DNA of 64,000 bases. Origin: Fibrobacter sp. UBA7003 (GTDB lineage Bacteria > Fibrobacterota > Fibrobacteria > Fibrobacterales > Fibrobacteraceae). Position numbers and translations under genes: made by a program. The notes beneath the pieces were generated by a model, which saw nothing but the letters and a program-made list of their open reading frames with translations, was not told the origin of the DNA and ran no database searches. This document shows, in pieces, positions 29,384 through 37,972 of the stretch (within the stretch, counting starts at the first letter, position 1; each line of letters begins with the position of its first letter). The DNA lies in the NCBI GenBank assembly GCA_002449765.1, contig DJXN01000010.1, positions 183,902 to 247,901 of the forward strand, given 5' to 3'.

Positions 29384-30578
29384 GAACGTCGTGCCCCGCC
29401 ATGTAGGATTCGCGGGCGACCAATTCTTCGGGCATATCAGGACACAAAAGGCCTTCTAGACCGGATTCTTCAAGCCGTTCTTCGACACTGCAGTCGGTGG
29501 AACGCCAAAGGTCGAGCCGGTCCCAGAGCCCGCATTCGAAAATCATGGAGGCCAGCTTGGCACCCGGTTCGACCATGAGCCTGTGCATGCCGCGTTTGCC
29601 CAGATTCTGGACCATGAATTTCCACCGAGACGCAAAGTCTTCGCCGAGCAGGCGAACGACCTCGGCTTTCGATTCGAGCGCAGGCTGTTCCACACAGGAA
29701 TAGACCAGGGTCCGGGAATCGCCAAAAGCCTTCAGGGAATCAACCTCGCAAGCCGTAAATTCGCGGTGCGGCGCCCAGACGATTTTAACGGGGCTGTTTC
29801 CATGGACTAACCGAACATCAAGTCCCGGGTTGTCCGACAGGAGCGTCCCCGACCCCACGAGAACGGCATCGCTCATGGCGCGCAGTTCATGGTTCCAGCA
29901 GTTGGCGGCCTCCCCCGTGATGGAAACCGGCAAATGAGCCCCGCCACGGCCAACGGCGCCCATGAATCCGTCCTGCGATATGGCCATTTTCACCTCGACA
30001 AAGGGAGTCGCGTTACGGACAAAATGGTCATAGCCTTCGAAATAGCGTTCGACATCGCGATAGACTTCGCGGCCCTCCAAAAGGGACTCGTCCGCCACTC
30101 CATGCGACGGCGATTGCCCGGAGGAAATCACCATGCAGCCCTCGGGACAGGATTCGTCGTCCCAATTTTCGGCCACATGCGCACGCGCACAGGCATCCTC
30201 GCCCTCGTAGACTTTTATTCCCGCATTTTCGAGAATGCCGCGGCTCTTGCCACGGACAACGGGATTCGGGTCCGCATGCGCGAAATAGACCTCGGAAATG
30301 CCGGCCGTGATAATGGCGGATGTGCAGGGGGGCGTGCGGCCCTGGTGACAGCACGGTTCGAGCGTCACGAACAGGGCCGCCCCGCGGGCGAGTTCGCCCG
30401 CGTCACGCAGCGCCATGACCTCGGCATGGGCCGAGCCGGGGCGCTGTGTCCGCCCCTTCCCCACGACAATGCCGTCCTTCACGACGACAGCACCGACAGC
30501 AGGGTTCGGTCGGCTCACCCCCACGGCAAAGAACGCCTCATCCAAGGCGAGCCGCATATAGTTCGTAACGTTACTCAA
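29349..30578 (-). CDS. ribD: Bifunctional diaminohydroxyphosphoribosylaminopyrimidine deaminase / reductase
   Basis: RibD does two steps of riboflavin synthesis. The N-terminal deaminase half (about 1-145) has the zinc ligands HAEV and PCCHQGRTPPC and the RPNPAVGAVVV strand. The C-terminal reductase half (about 190-409) has KMAISQDGFMG and VGSGTLLSDNPGLDVR. The 409-residue form starts at a TTG at 30578, which puts NYMRLAL where homologues have it; an ATG at 30557 would drop seven residues. Neither has a good ribosome site. The middle linker is acidic and longer than usual. It overlaps the sigma-54 activator tail to tail. Confidence 0.92.
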   Translation of the reverse strand: MSNVTNYMRLALDEAFFAVGVSRPNPAVGAVVVKDGIVVGKGRTQRPGSAHAEVMALRDAGELARGAALFVTLEPCCHQGRTPPCTSAIITAGISEVYFAHADPNPVVRGKSRGILENAGIKVYEGEDACARAHVAENWDDESCPEGCMVISSGQSPSHGVADESLLEGREVYRDVERYFEGYDHFVRNATPFVEVKMAISQDGFMGAVGRGGAHLPVSITGEAANCWNHELRAMSDAVLVGSGTLLSDNPGLDVRLVHGNSPVKIVWAPHREFTACEVDSLKAFGDSRTLVYSCVEQPALESKAEVVRLLGEDFASRWKFMVQNLGKRGMHRLMVEPGAKLASMIFECGLWDRLDLWRSTDCSVEERLEESGLEGLLCPDMPEELVARESYMAGHDVLTVFYRPGENP

Positions 30579-30587
30579 TTTTACGCG

Positions 30588-31037
30588 TTAGTTTTTCGGA
30601 AACGCCATGAACCCGCCGACCACGTTGAACACGCGCTCGTAGCCATTCTGGATCAGGATGTTCGAGACAGCCATGCTGCGCTTGCCGCTACGGCAGAAAA
30701 TCAGCAGGTCCTTGTCCTTCGGGAACTCGGCAAGCCTCTGTTCGGCTTCCTGCAGCGGGATGTTCACGGAGCCTTCGGCGGTCCCTTCCGCCACCTCGCC
30801 CGGAGTGCGCACGTCAATCAGCATCGCACCCGCCTTTTGCATTTCGAGCGCCTTCGCCCAGTCGATATTCGTAATCTGGGCCTTCGGGGCCTCGGGCGCC
30901 GGGGCCGGGGCTTCCTTCTCGGCCGGAGCAGGCTGGGCCGGGGCGGCTTCCGCCTTTGCGGCAGGCTTGGCCTGGGGGTCGTTGCAGCCGGCCATCATGA
31001 ACATTGAACATGCAAGCATTGCGAATAGCTTTTTCAT
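30588..31037 (-). CDS. Rhodanese domain lipoprotein
   Basis: This 149-residue protein has a lipobox MAGC with Cys at residue 18, an Ala/Pro/Glu-rich linker (about 22-56) and one rhodanese domain to the end. The active-site loop CRSGKRS near residue 112 has the catalytic Cys, so sulfurtransfer activity is plausible in the periplasm or at the outer membrane. ATG at 31037 is chosen over the GTG four codons upstream because GAGG lies just before it and the signal begins MKK. It lies between ribD and a PAS-type membrane protein on the same strand. Confidence 0.85.
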   Translation of the reverse strand: MKKLFAMLACSMFMMAGCNDPQAKPAAKAEAAPAQPAPAEKEAPAPAPEAPKAQITNIDWAKALEMQKAGAMLIDVRTPGEVAEGTAEGSVNIPLQEAEQRLAEFPKDKDLLIFCRSGKRSMAVSNILIQNGYERVFNVVGGFMAFPKN

Positions 31038-31057
31038 ATCATACCTCACTTAAAAAA

Positions 31058-32341
31058 TTAACGGTGGTCCTCGAAATCGTACTGGTTAAAGAGGATGGAC
31101 ACACCAAGGACAAAGACCGTTTCACCGTTGGCCCCCTTGATGGGGACCATGTTATACATGATGCCCTTGCCAATATTTCCAAAAAAGCCCTTCCACGAGA
31201 CGCTCCTGCCCGTATCGAAAACTTCCGTCAGTGCACGCATCATCATCGGGAGCGCCTGCTGGTTAACCACGGCATCAAGGCACTTGCCTATCGCATCGTT
31301 CGGGCTCATTATCTGGAAATCGGTCACGAAGGCCTGGTTACAGCCGCGCACGATATAGTTCGGGTCCACCCAGAAAACGCGGATATCCGGGAACATGAAC
31401 ATGGCAGAGAACATCGAATCACGGTAATCCCCCGCATTGAGGACCGCATTTTCGAGAATCATGTCCATGCGCCGAGCCGATCCCTGGAACACAAGGTTGT
31501 TCCGTTCGTCCGTCGTGAGGCTTCCTCGGAAGCTGTACCACACGAGAGTCTTCTCCGGGCCATACAGTCGCAGCTTGATCGATTCAAACGGGTCGCCCCT
31601 CGAACCGAATGTATGGAAATCCTTGACCCTCCTGTTCAGCATGGCGTTCAAGAGTTCCCAATCCGGTTCGGGCATCATCTCGTGGACATTCACGTAGCCC
31701 GTAGATTGAGGGATTACGCGGTGTTCCTCGTCGAGAAGCGGAGTCAGGAGCCTGAACTTGCGGTCCTCGACTTCGAAATTCCAGAGGAAGTCGCCCGTAT
31801 TCTGCAGAAGGTTGTCGAGCCTGGACTGCAAGCGTTCGCGTTCCTTCCTGTTCTCGTTCTCTTTCGTGATGTTCCTGATAAAGCAGACGTAGTCCGTCTC
31901 CTGGACAGAAATATGTTCTACCACGGCCCTCATCTCGTACCACTGGATTCCGCTACTTTCCTGGTTCGAATCCAGTTTGGGCAAGTTGATGGAGAAAATG
32001 AACGACACATTCTGGTGTTTCTCGACATCGTCGAAGAATAGGGTCATCCTGGCCCAGTCCTTCGGATCCTGAAGGTCCTGGAACGAGCTTCCCGAGCTCA
32101 GGCGCTTAAAAAGGGGGTCCGACATATACATCGGAAGCCCGTAGAGGAACTCCATCTTTTGCGAAAATACGACGATGAATTCGTTAAGGTTGCCCGAAAA
32201 GCGCTCGTAGAGGTGCTGCCTGCGCATGCTGTCCTTCAAGAGGAAAACGCTAATACCGCAGACGACAAGCAGGATGATCGTCACCAGGAGGAGCACGATA
32301 ATCCAGTTCATGCCAAATTCACTCGTCACCAATGCATTCAT
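31058..32341 (-). CDS. Membrane protein with PAS-like sensory domains
   Basis: The protein is about 427 residues from the ATG at 32341, or 417 from the ATG at 32311; no clear ribosome site separates these. One membrane helix (WIIVLLLVTIILLVVCGISVFLL) is near the N-terminus. The rest is cytoplasmic: PAS-like segments at about 45-165 and 180-300, joined by a charged helix (KENENRKERERLQSRL), and a third at about 315-420 with a typical PAS end (GKGIMYNMVPIKGANGETVFVLGVSILF). No kinase, cyclase or GGDEF output domain is present, so it may be a stand-alone sensor or signal relay. The partner is unknown. Confidence 0.6.
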   Translation of the reverse strand: MNALVTSEFGMNWIIVLLLVTIILLVVCGISVFLLKDSMRRQHLYERFSGNLNEFIVVFSQKMEFLYGLPMYMSDPLFKRLSSGSSFQDLQDPKDWARMTLFFDDVEKHQNVSFIFSINLPKLDSNQESSGIQWYEMRAVVEHISVQETDYVCFIRNITKENENRKERERLQSRLDNLLQNTGDFLWNFEVEDRKFRLLTPLLDEEHRVIPQSTGYVNVHEMMPEPDWELLNAMLNRRVKDFHTFGSRGDPFESIKLRLYGPEKTLVWYSFRGSLTTDERNNLVFQGSARRMDMILENAVLNAGDYRDSMFSAMFMFPDIRVFWVDPNYIVRGCNQAFVTDFQIMSPNDAIGKCLDAVVNQQALPMMMRALTEVFDTGRSVSWKGFFGNIGKGIMYNMVPIKGANGETVFVLGVSILFNQYDFEDHR

Positions 32342-32386
32342 ACAACACAAGATAGACAAATTTGGGACCCGTCAGCACGGCCAAAA

Positions 32387-33133
32387 TCACTTGTTGATTC
32401 TTTTGACGGCCCAGACACCGTTCCAGTCGCCAATTTCATCGCGAATTCCGTGCTCCGCACCGAGCAGAAGCCCGCCCCATGCGACGGAAATCCCGAAATC
32501 GAGCCCAAAACCCGGAAAGGCATAAGAAGCCTCAATCGAAAAGACGCCAATCCGCACCGAAGTCCCAAAGGAGACGGACTCAAAGTCGCTCACCGCAAAG
32601 GCGGAAAAATTCCCAGTCGACTCCCAAAAGACTCCGACCCACGGAAGCGAAATCTTTTCGTCGACAAAGCCGCACCACCAAGAAGACAGCGCGAACCGCC
32701 CAAGCCGACCGAGCAGGCCGAACTTCACGCGGTACCGGAGCCACGCCGCATCGCCCGGGACCCATTCGGCAACGGGACCCCAGGCAGCCCCCGCCTTCAG
32801 CTTCCAGAATGAAAGCGAAGCCTCAAGCATGGCGTAGGATTGCCGGAACGTCGAATCGAGACTGTAGTAATCGTAGACGAAGGCCCCGCCCAGAACTCCC
32901 ATTTTCCAGCTTGCGGACAAGGAGGCGGCGCGCTCGGAGGGGCCGGAGCCTCGCCACCAGGTCGAGGCCGCGAGGGCACCCCCGTGTGCCCCCGCAGGGT
33001 TGGAGTTCCAACCCGCCGGCCCCCCGGGAACTGCAGAAGCAAAACCGGCAAAAGAAACCGGCGATTCGAACGCGCATGCCAAATCCAGAAGCACGAGCAC
33101 CGATGCCAACGCAATTCTACGGACGCAAGACAA
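32387..33133 (-). CDS. Probable outer-membrane beta-barrel protein
   Basis: This 248-residue protein starts with a signal-like segment (MSCVRRIALASVLVLLDLACA). The mature sequence alternates aromatic and small residues in short strands rich in Gly, Ser, Trp and Phe, as in small beta-barrels. The start is a TTG at 33133 with GGTGG just upstream; it overlaps the end of the lamin-tail gene by 17 bases, so coupled expression is likely. No family was recognised and the barrel call rests only on composition. Confidence 0.5.
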   Translation of the reverse strand: MSCVRRIALASVLVLLDLACAFESPVSFAGFASAVPGGPAGWNSNPAGAHGGALAASTWWRGSGPSERAASLSASWKMGVLGGAFVYDYYSLDSTFRQSYAMLEASLSFWKLKAGAAWGPVAEWVPGDAAWLRYRVKFGLLGRLGRFALSSWWCGFVDEKISLPWVGVFWESTGNFSAFAVSDFESVSFGTSVRIGVFSIEASYAFPGFGLDFGISVAWGGLLLGAEHGIRDEIGDWNGVWAVKRINK

Positions 33134-34517
33134 TTCCCACCACCTTCTCGTAATTTCCGGATTTCACACGGACATAGTTCACACCCACGTTCCCGAACTT
33201 CTGCAGCGGAATCTCCCGCCATACCGATGAATTCGAATCCGCATTCCCACTCCAGACCTTGCGACCGGCCGAGTCGAGCAAGCCCAGTTCTACGGCCATT
33301 TCGCTCACCACGCGCACCCGCGGAGGCGGCCCCCCCATGCGGAAAATGCGACCCGAAACCGTAAACTCGACCGCACCGGCATTCCCTCCGCGCACCTTCC
33401 CCACAAACCCCGGCGAATTGTCGCCCCGGGAGGTCAGCGGGCTGAATCCCGAAGGACATTCGACCGTAGACTTGTCCCACGAGACGCTATCGATGGCGCT
33501 CGAATCAAAACAAAGCGACAGCGAACCGCCCGCGTTGTTGAGGACGCCCATCTTTACCTGCGATATTTTCACGTCGGCAATGCCAAGAAAAGCCCTCAGT
33601 TCCAAGGAATCCTTCGTCACGAGAAGAAGCCCGCCCGGGCCGATGGAATCGGCGATACCGCCCAACGCACCACCCCTGCCACAGAACCCGAACCGCGAAA
33701 GCGGAAGCGGATGCTGCGACACGTTGTAGATTTCGACCCATTCGGGTTCCGGTTCCTGGGGGCAGTGATGCACCTCGGACACCACAAGGGGGGATTGCCC
33801 CGGAATAAACGCGAGGGAATCCCACGAATCGTTCGCCGGGTAATCGTCTTCGGGAAGCCGCACCCGAATCCAGGCCGCCCCGTCCGCAGCCACCTCGCTC
33901 TCGAAACTTGTAGTCGACGGAAGCATTTCCGTTCGGCTACTCCCCCTTCCGAAAAGCCCCGTCCATTCGAGCGAGACGTCCGTCTCCCCACACCCCGTCA
34001 GCCTGCCCGACACGAAGAAGCCGTCCCCTCCCGGAGCGGCAGAGACCGAAACCGAAGCCACGCCGCAATCCTTTACGCCCGTCTCGAAGGCAGGGTTCGC
34101 AATTCCAAAAGTCGGGGCCGCAAAGTCCCAGTCGTCCGTCGAGCCGCGCCTCTGCATCGACTTGCCCGGCTTGGGAATATCGAGTTCCACCGAATCGGAA
34201 CAGGCCCCGGCATGCAAAGTCCAAACCGAGCCGCGAGAATTGGGAAGCGACGGCCGCAAGGGGGCGCATGCGACAGCGCTCCGTGCCGGACACGACGCGC
34301 TGTCGTGGACCAGGACGAGCCTGGTCCCCGCCGGGTAGGCGTATGCGCCCCGCGTCCCGTCCATCGAAATATATAGAGAATCGGCAGCAAAAGCGGAATC
34401 CAGCAGGATTTCTACGAATTCACCCTCGCTGTCCGGAACATCGGTCGGGTCCGGAAAGAACTCGACAAACATCGGGCATGCCGCAGCAGTCGCCGCCGCG
34501 AAAAGCATGTATTTCAA
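33117..34517 (-). CDS. Secreted protein with lamin-tail-like domains
   Basis: This 466-residue protein has a short signal peptide (MKYMLFAAATAAACP). Two segments look like lamin-tail (LTD) domains: FVEFFPDPTDVPDSEGEFVEI directly after the signal and LVVSEVHHCPQEPEPEWVEIYN near residue 245. The last 90 residues (GRIFRMGG...GVNYVRVKSG) resemble a C-terminal beta-sandwich sorting domain. TTG at 34517 is used because GGGGG lies five bases upstream and it gives a Lys at residue 2; ATG at 34508 is the alternative. LTD proteins in bacteria are extracellular and often linked to envelope or nuclease functions. The role here is unknown. Confidence 0.6.
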   Translation of the reverse strand: MKYMLFAAATAAACPMFVEFFPDPTDVPDSEGEFVEILLDSAFAADSLYISMDGTRGAYAYPAGTRLVLVHDSASCPARSAVACAPLRPSLPNSRGSVWTLHAGACSDSVELDIPKPGKSMQRRGSTDDWDFAAPTFGIANPAFETGVKDCGVASVSVSAAPGGDGFFVSGRLTGCGETDVSLEWTGLFGRGSSRTEMLPSTTSFESEVAADGAAWIRVRLPEDDYPANDSWDSLAFIPGQSPLVVSEVHHCPQEPEPEWVEIYNVSQHPLPLSRFGFCGRGGALGGIADSIGPGGLLLVTKDSLELRAFLGIADVKISQVKMGVLNNAGGSLSLCFDSSAIDSVSWDKSTVECPSGFSPLTSRGDNSPGFVGKVRGGNAGAVEFTVSGRIFRMGGPPPRVRVVSEMAVELGLLDSAGRKVWSGNADSNSSVWREIPLQKFGNVGVNYVRVKSGNYEKVVGIVLRP

Positions 34518-34590
34518 GATATCCCCCGAAGGGGTTTACCCCGCCCGCCGCCCCGAAGGGACGCCACCTATACTGGAACAGGCAAAGGTA

Positions 34591-35511
34591 TCAGTCGACC
34601 GAATAGTCGCCTGGAAGAATATAGGCAACCGGATTCACCGGATGATCCCCGACCCAGACCTCGTAGTGAAGGTGAGGGCCCGTGGAGCGCCCTGTGGAAC
34701 CCATATAACCAATTGTCTGGTAGCGCCGGATAAACTGCCCGGGCTTGACAATGAACATCTGCATGTGGCCATAGCGGGTCTTGAGACCGTTGCCATGGTT
34801 TATCGCCACGTAGTTTCCGAAAGAGGAACTGAACTGCGCAAGCTCGACGATGCCGTCCGCCGTCGCATAGATCGGGGTCCAGCGGTCGTTGGAAAGGTCT
34901 ACCCCCTGATGCATCTTGCCCACCTCGCCCGTCACCGGATGGATGCGGGGGCCGAAACCGGAACCCACGTGACCGCGCGTCGGGGCAATAGAGGGAATGT
35001 AGCGCCAGCGGGACTGCTGCTGGCCCACATATTCGGAAAGTGCAAGGAAAGACTTGTTGTTGAGTTCAATCTTGTTCTGGAGGCGTTCAGCATTTTCGCG
35101 GAGCAGCGCCATCCTCTCAAAAACAGGAGAAGAACCGCGCAAAAGGAGTGAATCGGGGCCGATATAGCCGCCGGTGCCGAGCTCGCGTTCGGCCTCGTTC
35201 GGAGGTGTCAACGCGAACTTGGAATGAATCCTCTGCTCGTCCTTGAAAAACACGGAAGACGTCTGGTTCAGGTAATCAATAGAGTTCTCGATTTGGGCCA
35301 TCTGCTTGTTGAGGTCCATGCGGCCCTTGATGACATGCTTCATCACCAGGTCGTAGCCGATGGTCGCACCGAGCTGGACAACCAGCAGCACCAGTCCGAC
35401 GACGACGAAGGCACGGATAAAACCGTAACCACGGAACAAGAATTCGGGCAGATGCAAAGTCAGCGACTTCGATGAATTCTGGTAGTGGATGTTTGCCTTC
35501 ACGAATTTCAC
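34591..35511 (-). CDS. M23 family (LytM-type) peptidoglycan endopeptidase
   Basis: This 306-residue protein has one membrane helix (about 30-52), a coiled-coil-like region (about 60-165) and an M23 metallopeptidase domain to the C-terminus. The zinc ligands are present: HQGVD near residue 203 and HLHYEV near 280, with GHMQMF between, so it should be active on peptidoglycan cross-links in the periplasm. The start is a GTG at 35511 without a clear ribosome site; no ATG lies nearby. It is 107 bases downstream of the ABC exporter of the peptide locus and is probably separate from it. Confidence 0.88.
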   Translation of the reverse strand: MKFVKANIHYQNSSKSLTLHLPEFLFRGYGFIRAFVVVGLVLLVVQLGATIGYDLVMKHVIKGRMDLNKQMAQIENSIDYLNQTSSVFFKDEQRIHSKFALTPPNEAERELGTGGYIGPDSLLLRGSSPVFERMALLRENAERLQNKIELNNKSFLALSEYVGQQQSRWRYIPSIAPTRGHVGSGFGPRIHPVTGEVGKMHQGVDLSNDRWTPIYATADGIVELAQFSSSFGNYVAINHGNGLKTRYGHMQMFIVKPGQFIRRYQTIGYMGSTGRSTGPHLHYEVWVGDHPVNPVAYILPGDYSVD

Positions 35512-35618
35512 GGGAACGAAGATAGAAAAAACGCCCTAAAAAGAAAAGTCCAGGACCGCCGCAATCACCCCAAAAGGGCGAAATCGGGCATCTAGTAATG
35601 ATTTTTTAACAGAAAGGC

Positions 35619-37235
35619 CTAAAAAGTAAGAATTTCGTCACAAAGACCGGCGACAGTCCCGCGATGAGTCACGAAAAGCATCGTCTTTCCTGGATAGGCA
35701 TCGAAGAGCCTGCGGAAGAGTTCGCGTTCGGTCTCCTCGTCGAGGGCGGAACCCACCTCGTCGAAAAGCCACACGTTCCCCGGCCGCAAGAGCCCGCGCG
35801 CGACGGCTATCCTCTGAGCCTGGCCCTCGCTCAAGCCCAGCCCGCGTTCGCCAAGTTCCGTGTCGAGCCCCTGGGGCATGTCGAGCACAAAATCGGCACA
35901 GGCGTCGTGCAGCGCCTTCCGCATTTCGTCCTCCCCCGCCTCCGGGTTCGCGAGCTGGAGGTTGAAGCGCACCGTCCCGCTCAGGAGCGTATTCCCCTGC
36001 GGCACGTAGACGAAATTAGAACGGGTCTCTTCCGAAATTCCGACCTCGGACGTGCCGGAATAGAGCGAGAGATGACCGTTCCCTGCATGAGCGAGCCCCA
36101 GGAGAAGCCGGAAAAAGGTCGTCTTGCCCGCTCCCGTCGTCCCCATGATGGCCGTCTTGGAACCCGGCCGAAAATCGTGGCTGAAACCGTCAAGGACACC
36201 AGCACCATCGTGACCGTAGCCGAAACGGAGGCCTTCCGCACGGATTCCCGGGATACCGTCGAGCGTCACGCCCTCGCCGCGAACCACCGGAGCACCACGC
36301 AGTTCCTGCAGTCGGTCGATGCTCGCCGTGGAATGCACCACCTGGGGTACCATGTTGAGAATCGAAAGAATCGGGCCCTGGATCTGCCCCACCAGCTGCA
36401 GAAAGGAGGTCAGCATGCCGACCGTGACGGCTCCGTCGCGAAGCCCGAGAGCGCCCCACACGAAGGCGAAAAGGTAGCCGAGCCCGAAAGCGGAGCCCAG
36501 CGCGAACCGCGAAATTGTCGTGAACCGCGTCCTCTTCAGCACCTTCGATTCGAGTTCGCCCTGCATCTTGCCGAGGCGACCCGCCACCCAGCCTTCGCTT
36601 TCGAGCGACCGGAGCACCGCATTGAATTCCACGCCCTCCTGCACCTGCATCTGGATACGGCTCTCGCGGTCGCGGATTTCGAGGGTCATGTTGCGCAACT
36701 TGCGCGAGACGAGCTTGCCGAGCACGATCGCCACGGGGGTGAACAGGAGCAGCGCCCAGGCGAGGCGGGCGTCGAACCAGCGCATCAGCAGGAACGCCCC
36801 CACCAGCTGGAGCCCCGTCACAAGCATCTGCGGCAAGGTATCCATGGCCGTCGTCGAAACGGATTCTATGTCTTTCGAGAGCCTGGAGGCCACGTCGCCC
36901 GAATGGAGCCTGCCGCCGCCGTAGAGGCTACGCGAGAAAAGCCCCTCGAACACCTCCAGGCGAAGGGCATTCGACTTGCGGACCACCGCCGCCGTCGTCA
37001 TGTAGTAGAACACGAGCCGCAGCACGATACCGCCGACAACCGTGAGGACAAGGAACACGACCATCCGGACGATGTCGGAATCGCTCCCCGTGCGGATAGT
37101 CTCGTCAACAAAGAGCTTGCTGAGCCAGACCATCAGAAGCCCGAGCGATACGCGGCCGAGGCCCGCAACGATGCGGAAGGCAATGTTCAGGCGGAACCCG
37201 CCCGTACTATCCCACAGCCACGAGAGGTATCTCAT
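35619..37235 (-). CDS. ABC transporter, membrane and ATPase domains fused (peptide exporter type)
   Basis: This 538-residue half-transporter has a membrane domain (about 1-300) and a nucleotide-binding domain with Walker A GTTGAGKTT near 363, signature LSEGQ near 467 and LFDEVGSALDEET. It has no N-terminal C39 peptidase, so it exports an already processed or unprocessed product rather than trimming a leader itself. The open frame extends upstream, but the ATG at 37235 overlaps the PqqD-like gene stop (ATGA), which fixes the start. It is the last gene of the peptide operon, and the lasso-peptide export ATPases have the same layout. Confidence 0.9.
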   Translation of the reverse strand: MRYLSWLWDSTGGFRLNIAFRIVAGLGRVSLGLLMVWLSKLFVDETIRTGSDSDIVRMVVFLVLTVVGGIVLRLVFYYMTTAAVVRKSNALRLEVFEGLFSRSLYGGGRLHSGDVASRLSKDIESVSTTAMDTLPQMLVTGLQLVGAFLLMRWFDARLAWALLLFTPVAIVLGKLVSRKLRNMTLEIRDRESRIQMQVQEGVEFNAVLRSLESEGWVAGRLGKMQGELESKVLKRTRFTTISRFALGSAFGLGYLFAFVWGALGLRDGAVTVGMLTSFLQLVGQIQGPILSILNMVPQVVHSTASIDRLQELRGAPVVRGEGVTLDGIPGIRAEGLRFGYGHDGAGVLDGFSHDFRPGSKTAIMGTTGAGKTTFFRLLLGLAHAGNGHLSLYSGTSEVGISEETRSNFVYVPQGNTLLSGTVRFNLQLANPEAGEDEMRKALHDACADFVLDMPQGLDTELGERGLGLSEGQAQRIAVARGLLRPGNVWLFDEVGSALDEETERELFRRLFDAYPGKTMLFVTHRGTVAGLCDEILTF

Positions 37236-37501
37236 TCGAGCACGTTCACCTTCTGCCATTCGCCGACGATTGCCGTCACATCGGCATGGGCGCGTTCCGC
37301 GTCCACGTCGTATTCGGCGCACAGAGCATCCGCAAGGGCATCGACCGTAAAGTCGCCCGCCTCGCACGCCTTGTCCCAGAGCCAGGCCGCCGTCTCGTTC
37401 AGGCACAGGAGCTTGCCGAAGTCAAGCGCGCCGAGCCCCTCGCCCATGATAACCTTTTCGCCGCACACGTCGCGCAGCACGAAACCTTTCTTAATACGCA
37501 T
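37232..37501 (-). CDS. PqqD-like RiPP recognition element protein
   Basis: This 89-residue protein has the PqqD pattern: an N-terminal beta hairpin (GFVLRDVCGEKVIMGEG), then LLCLNETAAWLWDKACEAGDFTVDALADAL and an ..AHADVTAIVGEW helix. Such winged-helix RRE proteins bind leader peptides of ribosomally made peptides and bring them to modifying enzymes; in lasso clusters the stand-alone form is called B1. GGAG lies six bases before the ATG, and its stop overlaps the exporter start. The gene follows the S24/S26 peptidase by 12 bases. Confidence 0.9.
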   Translation of the reverse strand: MRIKKGFVLRDVCGEKVIMGEGLGALDFGKLLCLNETAAWLWDKACEAGDFTVDALADALCAEYDVDAERAHADVTAIVGEWQKVNVLE

Positions 37502-37513
37502 AGAAAACTCCGT

Positions 37514-37972
37514 CTAGTTGCCAATCCGGTGGCAAACCCTATACAATTTAAGCAAAATCCTGCGAAACGGCAAAAGCGTCACCCACAATTTGGCGGCCAC
37601 GCGCATCCACGCTGTTCCGATCGGAATCCGTTTACCGCCGGGGCGCACCACGTGAGTCACCTTCGCAAGCACGCCGTCCATGCCACAGGTCTCGCGGCCG
37701 CAGAGGTTGCCGTCGCCCATGAGCGTCACGCGCCCGCCATCACGAGACACAATCCTGTGGACCACGAAGCGTCCGGTGTCCGTGCGGGCAAGCACCACGT
37801 CGAGCCTCTTCACCTCGCCGGGCTTCACGAGCACCACGCTGTCGCGGCCGCCCTCGATGAAGGGACGCATGCTACGGCCGTTCACGGGGAAAGTGACCTC
37901 GACACCCTCGTTCACGAGGCGGACCGCCTCCGAAAGGATAACGCCGTCGTCTATGCAGGTGCTCTCGCTCAC
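37514..37972 (-). CDS. S24/S26-type serine peptidase (signal-peptidase-like)
   Basis: This protein is 152 residues from the GTG at 37972, which overlaps the previous stop (GTGA); the longer open frame upstream lies inside the kinase gene. The nucleophile motif GRSMRPFIEGG is near residue 30. A His in RFVVHRIVSRDGG near 71 takes the place where bacterial leader peptidases have Lys, as in the ER/SipW-type enzymes, and MGDGN follows. There is a basic, hydrophobic C-terminal stretch (LWVTLLPFRRILLKLYRV) that could touch the membrane. In this operon the likely job is cleaving the peptide leader; this is inference. Confidence 0.8.
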   Translation of the reverse strand: MSESTCIDDGVILSEAVRLVNEGVEVTFPVNGRSMRPFIEGGRDSVVLVKPGEVKRLDVVLARTDTGRFVVHRIVSRDGGRVTLMGDGNLCGRETCGMDGVLAKVTHVVRPGGKRIPIGTAWMRVAAKLWVTLLPFRRILLKLYRVCHRIGN

